Positions 43,857 through 53,315 of a stretch of 64,000 bases of DNA are shown here, piece after piece. Source of the DNA: Burkholderia sp. L27(2015). GTDB lineage: Bacteria; Pseudomonadota; Gammaproteobacteria; Burkholderiales; Burkholderiaceae. Numbering within the stretch: the first letter of the stretch is position 1; every line of letters starts with the position of its first letter. The position numbers were made by a program, and so were the translations under genes. The notes under the pieces were generated by a model, which saw only the letters and a list, made by a program, of their open reading frames with translations, searched no databases and was not told the DNA's origin. Where the stretch lies: positions 303,269-367,268 of the forward strand of contig NZ_LMUX01000009.1 in the NCBI RefSeq assembly GCF_009765705.1. The letters run 5' to 3'.

Positions 43857-44834
43857 ATGAACCGAATTCTTGTTGTGATGGTTACCTCGATGGGCGACAT
43901 CGTGCACGCCCAGCCCATCGTATCCGATTTGCATCGCGCCTTTCCCGGGATCAAGATCGACTGGGCGGCCGATGCCGCTTTCGTCGATATCTTGCGCTGG
44001 AACCCCCTGATCGACCGAGTGATATGCGCGCCGTTGCGTCGATTCAAAAAAACGCGTGATCCGGCCGATTTAAAGGCGATTGTTTCCACTATCATCTGGT
44101 TGCGGCGGGTGAAATACGATGCCGTGCTTGATCTTCACGGCGTATATAAAAGCGCCATCATCTCCTCTCTGGCCCGTGCGCGCCTGCGTTACGGCTATCG
44201 GACCGATGAACTTGGAGAGCCTGGTGCAGCGTTCGCCTATAACCGCCGATTTGCGCCGCGCGAAGACATCAGCGTCGTCGACCGGCTGCGGCGAACCGTG
44301 AGCGAGGCACTGGGATACGCGCTGAACGAACGCCCCGAGTTCAACTTGCATATTCCCGAACCTGCCTTCGTGCCGCTGGCAGCCGGTCAAGCTCAACTGG
44401 CCCTGTTGTTTCACGCGACCTCGAAAAGCGAAAAAAAATGGCCCGCTGGCCACTGGCGAGAGATAGCACAGTCGCTAAGCGTGTGGGGCATGACACCTCT
44501 GTTGCCTTGGGGCAATGAATCGGAAAAAGGGGAAGCACGCGCTATTGCTCAAGAGGTGGAAGGCGTAGTGATACTGCCCAGGCTATCGATCGAGGAAGTC
44601 GCGCACTATATCAAGAGATCGGCGGTGGTCATTGGGACCGACACCGGTTTCGCCCATCTCGCCAGTGCGCTGGGCGTCCCTACTGTAATGGTTTTTACAG
44701 CCACGGCCCGCCGTCAATTCGGCGTGAATGTGCCCGGGGTTTCGCTCTCGGTTGGGGATAGCGGCCAACCGCCATCAATCGACGAGGTACTCAACGCAGT
44801 CCAGATTGTCATGCGCAAGCGCGAGCTGCTGTAG
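43857..44834 (+). CDS. waaC: Lipopolysaccharide heptosyltransferase I
   Basis: The 325-residue GT9-family protein begins MNRILVVMVTSMGDIVHAQPIVSDLHRAFPGIKIDW, the classical start of WaaC, with the catalytic Asp in MGDIVH. The sugar-nucleotide side shows LLFHATSKSEKKWPAGHWREIA and VVIGTDTGFAHLASALGVPTVMVF. WaaC transfers the first heptose to Kdo in the LPS inner core at the cytoplasmic face of the inner membrane. No other LPS gene is next to it, so it may be a second copy. The following ATP-grasp gene lies 69 bp downstream on the same strand. Confidence 0.88.
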   Translation: MNRILVVMVTSMGDIVHAQPIVSDLHRAFPGIKIDWAADAAFVDILRWNPLIDRVICAPLRRFKKTRDPADLKAIVSTIIWLRRVKYDAVLDLHGVYKSAIISSLARARLRYGYRTDELGEPGAAFAYNRRFAPREDISVVDRLRRTVSEALGYALNERPEFNLHIPEPAFVPLAAGQAQLALLFHATSKSEKKWPAGHWREIAQSLSVWGMTPLLPWGNESEKGEARAIAQEVEGVVILPRLSIEEVAHYIKRSAVVIGTDTGFAHLASALGVPTVMVFTATARRQFGVNVPGVSLSVGDSGQPPSIDEVLNAVQIVMRKRELL

Positions 44835-44903
44835 CACCGATCCGCTTGCTGGGATCGACGACTTCCACTTCACCACATTGTTCATCGCTCTTTTGATTTC
44901 TCT

Positions 44904-46055
44904 ATGACTGCACGCCCGTCGCCTAAGACGCAGATCTCCTCACGAATCTTACTGGTTGGCCTGATGCCAGGCATCGGCAATATGCATCTCCCTCGACATT
45001 TGGCGCGTGCTGGTCTTGAAGTCGTCTTCGCCGGCGTCGGGAGTTGCATGGCATCTCGTTCCGGCCATGTCCGGACGTCTTACCCCTGGCCGTCCGACGG
45101 TGGTGGCCTAACCGTTGAGCCGTTCATAGACTGCGTCAGGCAGGCTCAGCCTCAGTGGGTCATCCCCCTGGACGAAGTATCCGCCCAGGTTCTACAGCAA
45201 ATAGGCAGCGGACAACTTCAGGGCGGTGAGTTCCCGCTGCCGGCCGATGTCGTGGAACTGGTGCGACGCTCCCTCGGAAATCCGACTGGGTATCCTCTTT
45301 TCGCCGTGCGCCGTCGCGCATTCGAAACCGCCCATGCGGCAGGCATCCCGGTGGCAGTTCAGGCAGACGTGGACACGTTTGAAGCGTGCCTTCAATTTGC
45401 CCGAGAGCAGGGGTATCCCGTGGTTCTAAAACAGGAGGCCTCCAGCGGGGGCATCGCGGCGTTCATCCTGGACAGCGAAGCGGCCTTGGGTGACTTCACC
45501 TCCAGCGGCCAATTTGGCCGGGCTGGCCCGCCGTGGGTAATTCAAGGCTTCATTCCCGGGGTGCTGGGCATGCACGCCGTATTTGCCGAGCAGGGCCGTA
45601 TATTGGCGAAAGTTAGTGCGGTCCAGATTAGAACGCGTAGCAACAGGCAGACAGCACCAAGCAGCGTGGTCAAGTTGCTTCAGCATGACGCGATGGCAGC
45701 CAGCTGCGCCGCGTTCGTGGCGGCCACCGGGGCCTCGGGATTCCATGGCTGGGATTTCCAACTGGAAGAAACCGGGAACGCCGTGATGATCGAGCACAAT
45801 CCCCGACCCATTTCCGTCTCCCATCTGGGGTACCTGCTGGGTGACGATCTATGCGCAGCCCTGGCTACCGCGTGTGGCGTGACCATCGGCCACCCAAGAC
45901 CGAGCGCTGGCGGGGAATGCCATGTGGCGCTTTTCCCAGACGAGTGGCAACGGGATCCGCTGAGCTCCATGCTGCACGAAACGTTTCACGATGCCCCCTG
46001 GGACGACCGGCCGCTGTTTACAGCCTTGTTGCAAGAGAACATACATTTCATCTAG
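44904..46055 (+). CDS. ATP-grasp domain protein
   Basis: The 383-residue protein shows the ATP-grasp fold: an N-terminal pre-ATP-grasp domain (RILLVGLMPGIGNMHLPRHLARAGLEVVFAG), the ATP-binding strand YPVVLKQEASSGGIAAF, and metal ligands in FHGWDFQLEETGNAVMIEHNPRPIS. It resembles carboxylate-amine ligases of unknown substrate. It follows waaC on the same strand, so a role in modifying a cell-surface or small-molecule acid is possible. Substrate cannot be deduced. Confidence 0.8.
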   Translation: MTARPSPKTQISSRILLVGLMPGIGNMHLPRHLARAGLEVVFAGVGSCMASRSGHVRTSYPWPSDGGGLTVEPFIDCVRQAQPQWVIPLDEVSAQVLQQIGSGQLQGGEFPLPADVVELVRRSLGNPTGYPLFAVRRRAFETAHAAGIPVAVQADVDTFEACLQFAREQGYPVVLKQEASSGGIAAFILDSEAALGDFTSSGQFGRAGPPWVIQGFIPGVLGMHAVFAEQGRILAKVSAVQIRTRSNRQTAPSSVVKLLQHDAMAASCAAFVAATGASGFHGWDFQLEETGNAVMIEHNPRPISVSHLGYLLGDDLCAALATACGVTIGHPRPSAGGECHVALFPDEWQRDPLSSMLHETFHDAPWDDRPLFTALLQENIHFI

Positions 46056-46062
46056 TTGGCAT

Positions 46063-46725
46063 TTACATCGCTTGCCCACTTCGGTTCTTCACGCTTGGCC
46101 GATCCGAGACCTTTGCCTGCCAAGCTGACAACGCCGAACAATCGTCCGGAATCGCAATGCCCGCAAAGCCCGCGTGCAAGAGCGCGGCGAACGCCGTGAT
46201 GTCGGCCATCGAGAAATTATCGCCCGCCACATAGGGACGTGCTTTGAGAACGCTGTCGAAGTACTTCATGCCCGCTACGAATTTCTGATGATGCCGGTCA
46301 CCCCACTCCTTCCTGTGCGCCCATTCGGGGCTTTTGTAGGCGTCGAGGCGAGCGCCTAACCCAGGCGTCGCATGGTGGAAGTAAATGCCGATAGCATCGA
46401 TGAGTTGATCATCAGCGCGTTTCTGCATCATGTGGATGACCGCCTTTTCCTTCGGTGTCTTGCCAGTGAGCGTGGGGTTCCCACCCAGGTTGTCCAGATA
46501 TTCAGTGATCGCGACGCTTTCGGAGATGAATGTGCCATCGTCGAGTTCCAGGACGGGGACAGTTCCCGTCGGATTGATGGCGAGAAACGCGCTCTGCTTA
46601 TGTTCGGCCGCAAACAGATCCACTTTCACAAATTCGATTTGAGAATCCAGCCCTTTCTCGGCGAGGACGATGCGGATGCGGGCCGGATTAGGGAAGCCAG
46701 GAGTGTCATAAATTTTCACGGTCAA
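46063..46725 (-). CDS. Glutathione S-transferase
   Basis: The 220-residue protein has a thioredoxin-like N-terminal domain (KIYDTPGFPNPARIRIVLAEKGLDSQIEFV), the glutathione-binding PTGTVPVLELDDGTFISESVAITEYLD with its cis-Pro and ES pair, and a helical C-terminal domain with the N-capping YVAGDNFSMADITAFAAL. Divergent from a tetR gene across a region with several ATCGATAG-type palindromes, so it is likely repressed by that regulator and induced by an electrophilic compound. Confidence 0.9.
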   Translation of the reverse strand: MTVKIYDTPGFPNPARIRIVLAEKGLDSQIEFVKVDLFAAEHKQSAFLAINPTGTVPVLELDDGTFISESVAITEYLDNLGGNPTLTGKTPKEKAVIHMMQKRADDQLIDAIGIYFHHATPGLGARLDAYKSPEWAHRKEWGDRHHQKFVAGMKYFDSVLKARPYVAGDNFSMADITAFAALLHAGFAGIAIPDDCSALSAWQAKVSDRPSVKNRSGQAM

Positions 46726-46737
46726 GTCCTTGGTGTT

Positions 46738-46900
46738 ATCTATCGGTAGATAGGTTGGGAAGCGAAGTGTGTCGTGGAAATGTTATGATGTCAACAAGTA
46801 TCTATCTATCGATAGCTAAGTAATGCGCTGATGCTTAGCTATCGATAGATACCCACTCGAAACTACTGCTTACCTTTTGGATATTTGTCGATCGGTAGAT
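46738..46900. promoter_or_regulatory. Operator array between the gst and tetR genes
   Basis: TATCTATCGATAGCTAAG (46,803-46,820) and its perfect 18-base inverse (46,834-46,851) are separated by 13 bp. Each half contains the palindrome CTATCGATAG. Further near-copies, atctatcggtagat (46,738-46,751) and tcgatcggtagat (46,888-46,900), lie just before the gst and tetR starts. Such an array fits cooperative binding by the divergent TetR-family protein. Confidence 0.75.
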
Positions 46901-46911
46901 GAAGGCACTTG

Positions 46912-47478
46912 ATGACCACCACAGACACGAGAGAACGAATCATGAGCGTAGCCAAGCTCATGGTGCAGGCGCACGGCTACAACGCATTAAGCTTCCGTGA
47001 AATCGGAAAAGAGGTGGGCGTATCCAGCGCAAGCATCCATCACCACTTTCCCACCAAAGGCGATCTAGGCGCGGCCCTCGCGCAACGCTACACCGACGAC
47101 GGAAGCGCGTGGCTCGAAAAATTGCTTGCCACCTCCAAGGATGCTCACAAATGCATGACGGGGTACACCGCCATATTTCGGGCGGCGCTGCTCAACGACA
47201 ATCGGATGTGCTTGGCTGGACTCATGTCCGCCGAATATGCCGACTTGCCCGCGGAGGTACGAGTGGAGGTCGACCGATTCACCACCGTGAATGTCAAATG
47301 GTTGACTGAAGTCCTTGCGCTGCGAAAAACCAAAGCAGGAAAAGATGGGATTCAACACCAGGCGCTTGCGATCTTCGCTGCGCTAGAAGGCGCTCAGCTC
47401 GTGGCAAGAGGGCGCGATGACATCACAATGTTCGACCGGGCGGTTACGGCGTACCGGGCGGCGGGTCTGTTCCCTTGA
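46912..47478 (+). CDS. TetR/AcrR-family transcriptional repressor
   Basis: The N-terminal helix-turn-helix is clear: TRERIMSVAKLMVQAHGYNALSFREIGKEVGVSSASIHHHFPTKGDL. A helical ligand domain follows to give 188 residues. ATG 46,912 has gaagg at 46,901-46,905. It is divergent from the glutathione S-transferase gene with four ATCGATAG/ATCGGTAG-type sites between, the expected arrangement for a repressor of both genes. Confidence 0.9.
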   Translation: MTTTDTRERIMSVAKLMVQAHGYNALSFREIGKEVGVSSASIHHHFPTKGDLGAALAQRYTDDGSAWLEKLLATSKDAHKCMTGYTAIFRAALLNDNRMCLAGLMSAEYADLPAEVRVEVDRFTTVNVKWLTEVLALRKTKAGKDGIQHQALAIFAALEGAQLVARGRDDITMFDRAVTAYRAAGLFP

Positions 47479-47692
47479 TGGCTTGCTGATGCGCAGATCT
47501 TGGCTTGGCTCCCGCGGGAGGGACCTGCCGAGTAGGGTGTGCCTCATACTCTTCGTGTGATATATTACATATCAGGCGAAGTAACCCAAATCGGGGCATG
47601 CCTGAAACCGACTTTCCCGATCGCGGATTTTCGCGCTACAGGGTAATAGCCGGATCGTGTTCTTCATTCGCACCTTCATCCCAGGTTCTGCA

Positions 47693-48370
47693 ATGTTCGA
47701 TCCTTCGCTGTTGGGCCGCCTTTCGTTCACGCCCGCTGAGCCTAGCCAAGACCCGTTGCGACCAGGCCGCAACCGTCTTGGCGTCGCCACCGAGCGCGAC
47801 GCGATACTGTTCGTGCCGACCGGGCTCGACGCACGTGGGCCGGTACCGCTATTCGTGATGTTCCATGGCGCAGGCGGCTTCCCTGAGAAGATTCTGCCTT
47901 TCATCGAAGAACACGCCGAGCGCGACAAGTTCCTGGTGCTTGCGCCGCATTCGATGTATCCGACCTGGGACATCGTGATTGGCGGCAGCGGCCCAGACCT
48001 TGAGCGGCTGCATCAGGCGCTCGTAGCGGTCACTTCCCGCTACCGGATCGATCGCGACCATCTGGCATTTGCCGGGTTTTCGGACGGCGCGAGCTACGCG
48101 TTGTCGATCGGCATTACGAACGGCGACATCGCGAGCCACGTGATCGCATTTTCTGGCGGCTTCATGTCGATTTTTACGCAGGAAGGCGCGCCTAAGGTCT
48201 TCATTGCGCACGGCTTAAACGACGAACAACTCCCCATCGAGACCAGCGGCCGCGCGAACGTCACAAAGCTGAAGGCCGCCGGCTATGACGTGCAATACAT
48301 CGAATTCAGCGGTTTGCATGCGATCCAGCCGGTCATTGTCGACATGGCAATCCAATTCTTCCTCAAATAA
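47693..48370 (+). CDS. Alpha/beta hydrolase, PHB depolymerase/feruloyl esterase-like
   Basis: This protein of about 225 residues shows the oxyanion segment PLFVMFHGAGGFPEKILPF, the nucleophile elbow FAGFSDGASYALSIG (G-F-S-D-G) and the catalytic His region YIEFSGLHAIQPVIV. The Asp is expected in IAHGLNDEQLP. The fold and motifs match the PHB depolymerase-like esterases and phospholipase/carboxylesterases. There is no signal peptide with ATG 47,693; a start at 47,657 is possible. The substrate is an ester of unknown type. Confidence 0.8.
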   Translation: MFDPSLLGRLSFTPAEPSQDPLRPGRNRLGVATERDAILFVPTGLDARGPVPLFVMFHGAGGFPEKILPFIEEHAERDKFLVLAPHSMYPTWDIVIGGSGPDLERLHQALVAVTSRYRIDRDHLAFAGFSDGASYALSIGITNGDIASHVIAFSGGFMSIFTQEGAPKVFIAHGLNDEQLPIETSGRANVTKLKAAGYDVQYIEFSGLHAIQPVIVDMAIQFFLK

Positions 48371-48433
48371 CGTGTGGGTCGCCGCCGGTCGACTGGCCGG
48401 CTTGCCGAATGACGATCAGATTGGAGTGTGTTT

Positions 48434-50056
48434 ATGGACTTTGAAATACCGGAATCCCTGGTTCATCCGCTGCTCGCGATGATCGAATCCGAATCGACGC
48501 TCGCAAGACAACTGAATGAGCACGGTTTGTGCCACGGCAAAATGCTGGTGTCGAGCAAGCTGTTCGATGCCAAGTCGCTGAGTGCACTCTATTCACTGAG
48601 CAAGGCAAATAACGAGCGCGCGCTGATGTTCCAGATGCTTGCGCTCGATAACATCTACAACGCGCCGCAGGCTCGCACGATTCCGGCACTGGATCAGATG
48701 GTGCCAGGCCTGATCGCGTACCTGTCGCGCGACGCGATCGATGGCTGGCTTTACCACCGTGCCAAGGATGGCATGCTGCTGCCGTGGCTCGTGCGCCGGA
48801 TGCGTTACGTCGAGCCCGATCAGGGCACGCCGTACGTCGTCATCGACATGCTGGCCAATACGATGCAGTCGGCCAACTCTGAGCGCACCGACCAGCAGAT
48901 GCGCCACTCGGGTATGACGACCTCGCTCGTGTTCAATCGACACGACATTGCCAACCGCACGATCCCGGAACTGCTAGCGGAGTCCGGGTTTTACAAGGAG
49001 TGCGCGGAATTCAAGCGTGAATACGAGCAGCACGCGCAGCGCTTCCTTAAGTTTCAACCGGGCTTTGGCGCGCAGTTCGTCGTCTCGAAGGCGGCGTTCA
49101 CTGTCGATGCGAAGGGTGTCCCCGAGCTAACGCGCATCGTCGATGGCGTGAGCGCGAAGTGCGTCAACGACGAAGAGACACTGGAACGCCGCTTCCAAAT
49201 GACGATCGATGCCGATTTCTGGCGCGGCGCGAACGTAGGCACCGATTTCGAAAAGGTCCCGCTGCATTGCTACGTTTGCCTGTTTCATCTGGAGTGGCAC
49301 CGCAATATCTGGGTGCATGTACAGCACATGACCGAGTATCGATACCGGCCCGAACTGCGCGACAAGCTGGTCCTCCCCAATCATCATCGCGATCTGATCG
49401 ACATTCTGACGTCGAAATTGAGTGTGTTCGCGCAGGACTTCGTGCCGGGCAAGTCGGGCGGCACGACTATCCTTTGCCAGGGGGCGCCAGGACTGGGCAA
49501 AACGCTGACCGCGGAGATCTACGCGGAGGTGGTGGGCAAACCGCTGTACCGCGTGCATTCGGGGCAACTCGGGACGACGGCGGCGTCGGTCGGCGCGACG
49601 CTGTCCGGCATCCTGCGGCGTGCGGCGCGTTGGGACGCGATCCTGCTGCTGGACGAGGCTGACGTCTACATCCGTCGCCGCGATAACGATCTCGAGCACA
49701 ACGCCATCGTGGCGGAATTCCTGCGCACGCTCGAGTATTTCAACGGCCTGCTGTTTATGACGACCAATCGCATCGACGATGTCGACGACGCGATCCTGTC
49801 ACGTTGCATCGCCAAGATCCAGTACGAGACGCCGCCTAAGCCCGACGCAATCAGACTGTGGAAGCTGCTGGCCGAGCAGTCAGGTGCGGACCTCACTGAT
49901 GACCTGATCGAATCGCTGACGAGTGCCTATCCGAAAGCGAGTGGACGAGACGTCAAGGAACTCCTAAAGCTGACGACACGCTACTGCTGCGCGAAAAAAA
50001 TCCCGCTTTCGGAGGATGCCTTCAGGATGTGTGCCTCGTTTCGCGGCCATGCGTGA
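48434..50056 (+). CDS. AAA-family ATPase
   Basis: At 540 residues, the C-terminal half is an AAA module: Walker A CQGAPGLGKTLTAE (about residue 355), pore-loop region LYRVHSGQLGTTAAS, Walker B ILLLDEADVYIRRR, sensor 1 LLFMTTNRIDDVDDAILSRC with the arginine finger. The N-terminal 330 residues form an unrecognised domain. Such proteins of the 'AAA with unknown N-terminal' type occur in proteobacteria alone or with a substrate protein. ATG 48,434 has GGAG eight bases upstream. Role unknown. Confidence 0.82.
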   Translation: MDFEIPESLVHPLLAMIESESTLARQLNEHGLCHGKMLVSSKLFDAKSLSALYSLSKANNERALMFQMLALDNIYNAPQARTIPALDQMVPGLIAYLSRDAIDGWLYHRAKDGMLLPWLVRRMRYVEPDQGTPYVVIDMLANTMQSANSERTDQQMRHSGMTTSLVFNRHDIANRTIPELLAESGFYKECAEFKREYEQHAQRFLKFQPGFGAQFVVSKAAFTVDAKGVPELTRIVDGVSAKCVNDEETLERRFQMTIDADFWRGANVGTDFEKVPLHCYVCLFHLEWHRNIWVHVQHMTEYRYRPELRDKLVLPNHHRDLIDILTSKLSVFAQDFVPGKSGGTTILCQGAPGLGKTLTAEIYAEVVGKPLYRVHSGQLGTTAASVGATLSGILRRAARWDAILLLDEADVYIRRRDNDLEHNAIVAEFLRTLEYFNGLLFMTTNRIDDVDDAILSRCIAKIQYETPPKPDAIRLWKLLAEQSGADLTDDLIESLTSAYPKASGRDVKELLKLTTRYCCAKKIPLSEDAFRMCASFRGHA

Positions 50057-50063
50057 TACGGCG

Positions 50064-51401
50064 TCAGTTCGTCGACCCGGTTAATTGCGTGATCGGCGAT
50101 GCGCGCCGCTGCGTAGCCTGGGCGAGTTTTAATCGATCGCAAAACGAGAAGGCCGCAACAGAGCCGGCGACCGCAGCCAGGATAGGAATCAGGAACTCCT
50201 GATTCACCCCGGTAAATTCGAAAATCAGCACGGTGGCGGTGATGGGCATCTTCATCGATGCAGCCAGAAATGCCGCGGCCCCTATAACGGCAAAGGCGCC
50301 CGCCGGGGTAGCCACCGGCCAAAAGTGATTCCACACGCCACCCAGCACTACGGCCAACAAGGCGCCATTGGCCAGTGCGGGCGTAAGCAAACCGCCCTGC
50401 GCACCGGCACGCAAGCTGCTCGCCGTAATCACGACCCTGAGTGCAAGCAACACAGCCGCCAGCTCGATCGTCAGATTATTGTCAAAGCTCATGGCGGCCG
50501 GCGTCTTTCCATTCCCGAGCAACTGAGGGAAATACAAAGCCAAACATCCGATCAGTAAGAAGTTAATGACGGACAAGACAGGCAACATCGCATTCGTGGG
50601 TGCCTTTGCCTTCGCCGCGTTCATGATTCGTGTGAATACATAAGCTGCTATTCCAAAGATCGGACCACAAACAACCGCCCATATAACGAGAGCGGTATGC
50701 GAATCAAAAGCCGGAATGGTGTACTGCGATGAATCGCCCAGGCCGATGCGGGCGACCAGCGTCGCGATGACGGAGGTTGCTACCGCGGGGACCAAGGCAG
50801 TCCAACCGAAAGTGCCGAGCAAAACTTCGAGGACGAATACGGCCCCACCGAGGGGGACGTTATAAACTGCGGCTAGCCCGGCTCCCGCGCCACATGCCAC
50901 CATGATTTGGCTCTCGGAAACACTGAGGCCCACGCGATGCGCTAGCCAACCGGCGAGAGCCGCGCCCATTTCGCGTGGCGCCACCTCGCGCCCGAGCGGC
51001 GATCCCAATGCGACCGTGACAATTTGCAAAAGAGCGTGCGATAGCGTGCTCCCCATCGGCATGCGTGGATCGGATGAACCCACGGCTTTAGAAATGCTGA
51101 CCAGTGGACGCCCAAAACGGTATGTCGCCCACCAACCGATACCCGCTGCGAGGCCGCAAGCGAGCATGACCAGCAGGCGCCGGGACGGCGCAGTAGCCAT
51201 CACACCCTGCAGGAAGCTTTCGTCGCCGATCAATTGGTGGAGACTGTAACCATAAGCGAGGTGTTGAACCGCATGCAGCAACAAGGCGAGCAACATGCCC
51301 GCCACTCCAGCGCCAATTCCGGTGAGTAGTGTCACGGCGGCCAAAAGAACGAGCGGGCTTCGGCGCTCAGGGCGTCTATCGTCGAGTGGTCTTGAAGTCA
51401 T
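50064..51401 (-). CDS. ClC-type chloride channel/antiporter
   Basis: The 445-residue protein has ten or more membrane segments and the ClC signatures. GREVAPREMGAALA occupies the place of GREGP; the second Glu, which gates chloride/proton exchange, is replaced in position by Val-Ala, so gating may differ. AACGAGAGLAAVYNVPLGGAVFVLEVL and GGLLTPALANGALLA are also typical. Function would be chloride transport or exchange across the inner membrane. ATG 51,401 begins MTSRPLDDRRPERRS. Confidence 0.82.
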   Translation of the reverse strand: MTSRPLDDRRPERRSPLVLLAAVTLLTGIGAGVAGMLLALLLHAVQHLAYGYSLHQLIGDESFLQGVMATAPSRRLLVMLACGLAAGIGWWATYRFGRPLVSISKAVGSSDPRMPMGSTLSHALLQIVTVALGSPLGREVAPREMGAALAGWLAHRVGLSVSESQIMVACGAGAGLAAVYNVPLGGAVFVLEVLLGTFGWTALVPAVATSVIATLVARIGLGDSSQYTIPAFDSHTALVIWAVVCGPIFGIAAYVFTRIMNAAKAKAPTNAMLPVLSVINFLLIGCLALYFPQLLGNGKTPAAMSFDNNLTIELAAVLLALRVVITASSLRAGAQGGLLTPALANGALLAVVLGGVWNHFWPVATPAGAFAVIGAAAFLAASMKMPITATVLIFEFTGVNQEFLIPILAAVAGSVAAFSFCDRLKLAQATQRRASPITQLTGSTN

Positions 51402-51582
51402 GAGTTTTCATCGTTCAGTATGCGAACGCCGAGCAGCATGGCTTTTCAGCGCGCAAGCTAAGGGTAAATACCTAGTTCTGGCATTCTATCGCAGTGCGCG
51501 CTGATGTTAAAGAATCACTTTTGTATTAAATACAGGAGCACAGTGAATATATGGGGGCGGGGTGTGGGCGAGTCGCGGCTTC

Positions 51583-52293
51583 CTAGTGGCCGGCACTATG
51601 GCCGCCGTCGACATGCAGGATTTCGCCTGTCACGAACAGAGCGAATTCGAGGTAGAGGACGGCGTCCACGATGTCTTTCATTTCGCCCATGCGGCCCATA
51701 GGCTGAAGCGCGCCGAGTGCGTCGTGACTCTCAGGCGCATGCATAGGTGACTTGATCATGCCGGGAGAAACGGCATTGGCACGAATGCCTGCCTTTGCGT
51801 ACTCGATGGCCAACGACTTTGTGGCTGCGTTAAGACCGCCCTTGGTCAGTGACGCCAGAACAGAGGGAACGCCGGAAATCGCATGATCGACCAAGCTAGT
51901 CGTGACCTGTACGACATGACCGCTTGAGTTCTTTTCCATCTCGGCGATAGCAAGCTGCGTGATGTTGAAGAAGCCGTTGAGATTGACGCTGAGCAACGCG
52001 GCATAGTCTTCTGCTGTGTACTGAGTAAAGGGCTTGGCAATAAAGATGCCGGCGTTATTGATCAGCGTATCGATACGGCCGAAGCGGGCAACGCCTTCGG
52101 TGATCACCCGTTTTGCTACTTTACGGTCGCCAATGTCGCCAGCGATGGTGAGGATATTCGGATCTGTTGACGGCTCGATGGATCGGGCGGTGGCGACAAC
52201 GCGATAGCCGAAATCACGGAATGCGTTGACTAACTCGCTGCCGATGCCTCGCGACGCGCCAGTAACAACGACGACCTTTTGCAAATCTCTCAT
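51583..52293 (-). CDS. Short-chain dehydrogenase/reductase lacking the usual catalytic Tyr
   Basis: The cofactor motif VVVTGASRGIGSELV and the NNAGIFIAKPF block are intact in 236 residues, so NAD(P) binding is expected. In the active site the usual Y-x3-K reads A-S-L-T-K (PSVLASLTKGGLNAATKSLA), so Tyr is replaced while Lys stays. The following PGMIKSPMH is normal. A small SDR subgroup has this ASLTKGGLN form. It may use another residue or have little reductase activity. It is divergent from no clear regulator. Confidence 0.8.
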   Translation of the reverse strand: MRDLQKVVVVTGASRGIGSELVNAFRDFGYRVVATARSIEPSTDPNILTIAGDIGDRKVAKRVITEGVARFGRIDTLINNAGIFIAKPFTQYTAEDYAALLSVNLNGFFNITQLAIAEMEKNSSGHVVQVTTSLVDHAISGVPSVLASLTKGGLNAATKSLAIEYAKAGIRANAVSPGMIKSPMHAPESHDALGALQPMGRMGEMKDIVDAVLYLEFALFVTGEILHVDGGHSAGH

Positions 52294-52410
52294 GATGGAA
52301 CCTCAGGTGGGAAGCGGCTTTGTCGGATGATCGCACCTGCGGCGCAGTCAAATGCGTATTGGGAGCGCCCGTGTTACTGCGTAACGCAGTGTCCCTTGAT
52401 TGCTGAGGAG

Positions 52411-53103
52411 CTAATGGGTTTGCGAGAGGCCTACGTTGAATGCCTCGTGCACGGCGCCAATTTTCCGTCGGAATTCAACGAGGTCGCGGCCCCCGAGCGC
52501 CGGTGCGATACGATTGCGAATCAGAGGAAGTGGGTCTGTCGGCTCGTGGTTGTAGCGCACCTCGAAGTGAAGATGCGGACCGGTGGCGTCACCTGTGCGA
52601 CCTACCGCTCCAAGTCGTTGTCCGAGCCGCAGTTGGACGCCCGCACGCAGGTGCGCCGCAATCGCAGATAGGTGTGCGTACCACGTCGAGTATCCGCCGT
52701 CGTGTTGCACAACGACATAGCGTCCGTAGCCGCCTTTGTCGAACCCGGTGAACTCGACCGTGCCCGGTGCCGCGGCCTTCACGGGTGTCCCGACCGGCGC
52801 GGCAAGATCCACGCCGGTGTGTTCCCGGAGCTGGCCGGTGCCTGTACGAATGCGCATGCCGAACGGCGAGCTCACGCGTGCGCCGTCGACCGGCATCGCG
52901 AAAGGCGTGTCGGAGTTGATACCCGTCGCATTCGGAGACGACAGATCGTCGCTTGCTGGTTGTTGCAATACGGGATGAGACGCGTTGTGGGGAGCCATGG
53001 CGAGTGCAAACACATTTCCTGTCGCAACGAGACCAGCCAACGCGATTGCAACTGCGAAAAAGATAACCGAGCCGACAGGGCGGGTAAGAGGTCCGATGTT
53101 CAT
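52411..53103 (-). CDS. M23-family (LytM) metallopeptidase
   Basis: The 230-residue protein has an N-terminal membrane helix or signal anchor (VGSVIFFAVAIALAGLVATGNVFALA). The LytM domain follows with REHTGVDLAAPVGTPV (metal H and D) and GPHLHFEVRYN (catalytic and metal H). The periplasmic domain probably cuts or binds peptidoglycan cross-links. It shares a 44-bp upstream element (53,151-53,194) with the AhpD-like gene at 57,527. Confidence 0.88.
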   Translation of the reverse strand: MNIGPLTRPVGSVIFFAVAIALAGLVATGNVFALAMAPHNASHPVLQQPASDDLSSPNATGINSDTPFAMPVDGARVSSPFGMRIRTGTGQLREHTGVDLAAPVGTPVKAAAPGTVEFTGFDKGGYGRYVVVQHDGGYSTWYAHLSAIAAHLRAGVQLRLGQRLGAVGRTGDATGPHLHFEVRYNHEPTDPLPLIRNRIAPALGGRDLVEFRRKIGAVHEAFNVGLSQTH

Positions 53104-53150
53104 CTATTGCTGCATCTAAAGCTCTACTGTAGGCCGAGCACGCGATTCGC

Positions 53151-53194
53151 ATAAGGCCTTAAGTTCTCGATGATGTGCTCGAAAGTATCATTCC
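53151..53194 (-). promoter_or_regulatory. 44-bp conserved intergenic element, copy 1
   Basis: This stretch before the M23 gene matches 58,127-58,170 at 35 of 44 positions with no gap. Both copies start with ATAAGGCCTTAA, which contains the palindrome TAAGGCCTTA, and end with AAGTATCATTCC. Both lie 45-70 bp upstream of a leftward gene. It is a candidate operator or promoter module. Confidence 0.5.
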
Positions 53195-53315
53195 AAGGAT
53201 CGCAGCGCTTTGTCGATCGACCTGGCTAATCGGCGACTGCGCTCATAGCAACACGGGTGAAATATGAAACTGGTATAAGATTGTTATAAAGGTTTCATAT
53301 CTGAGGGCGACCATC

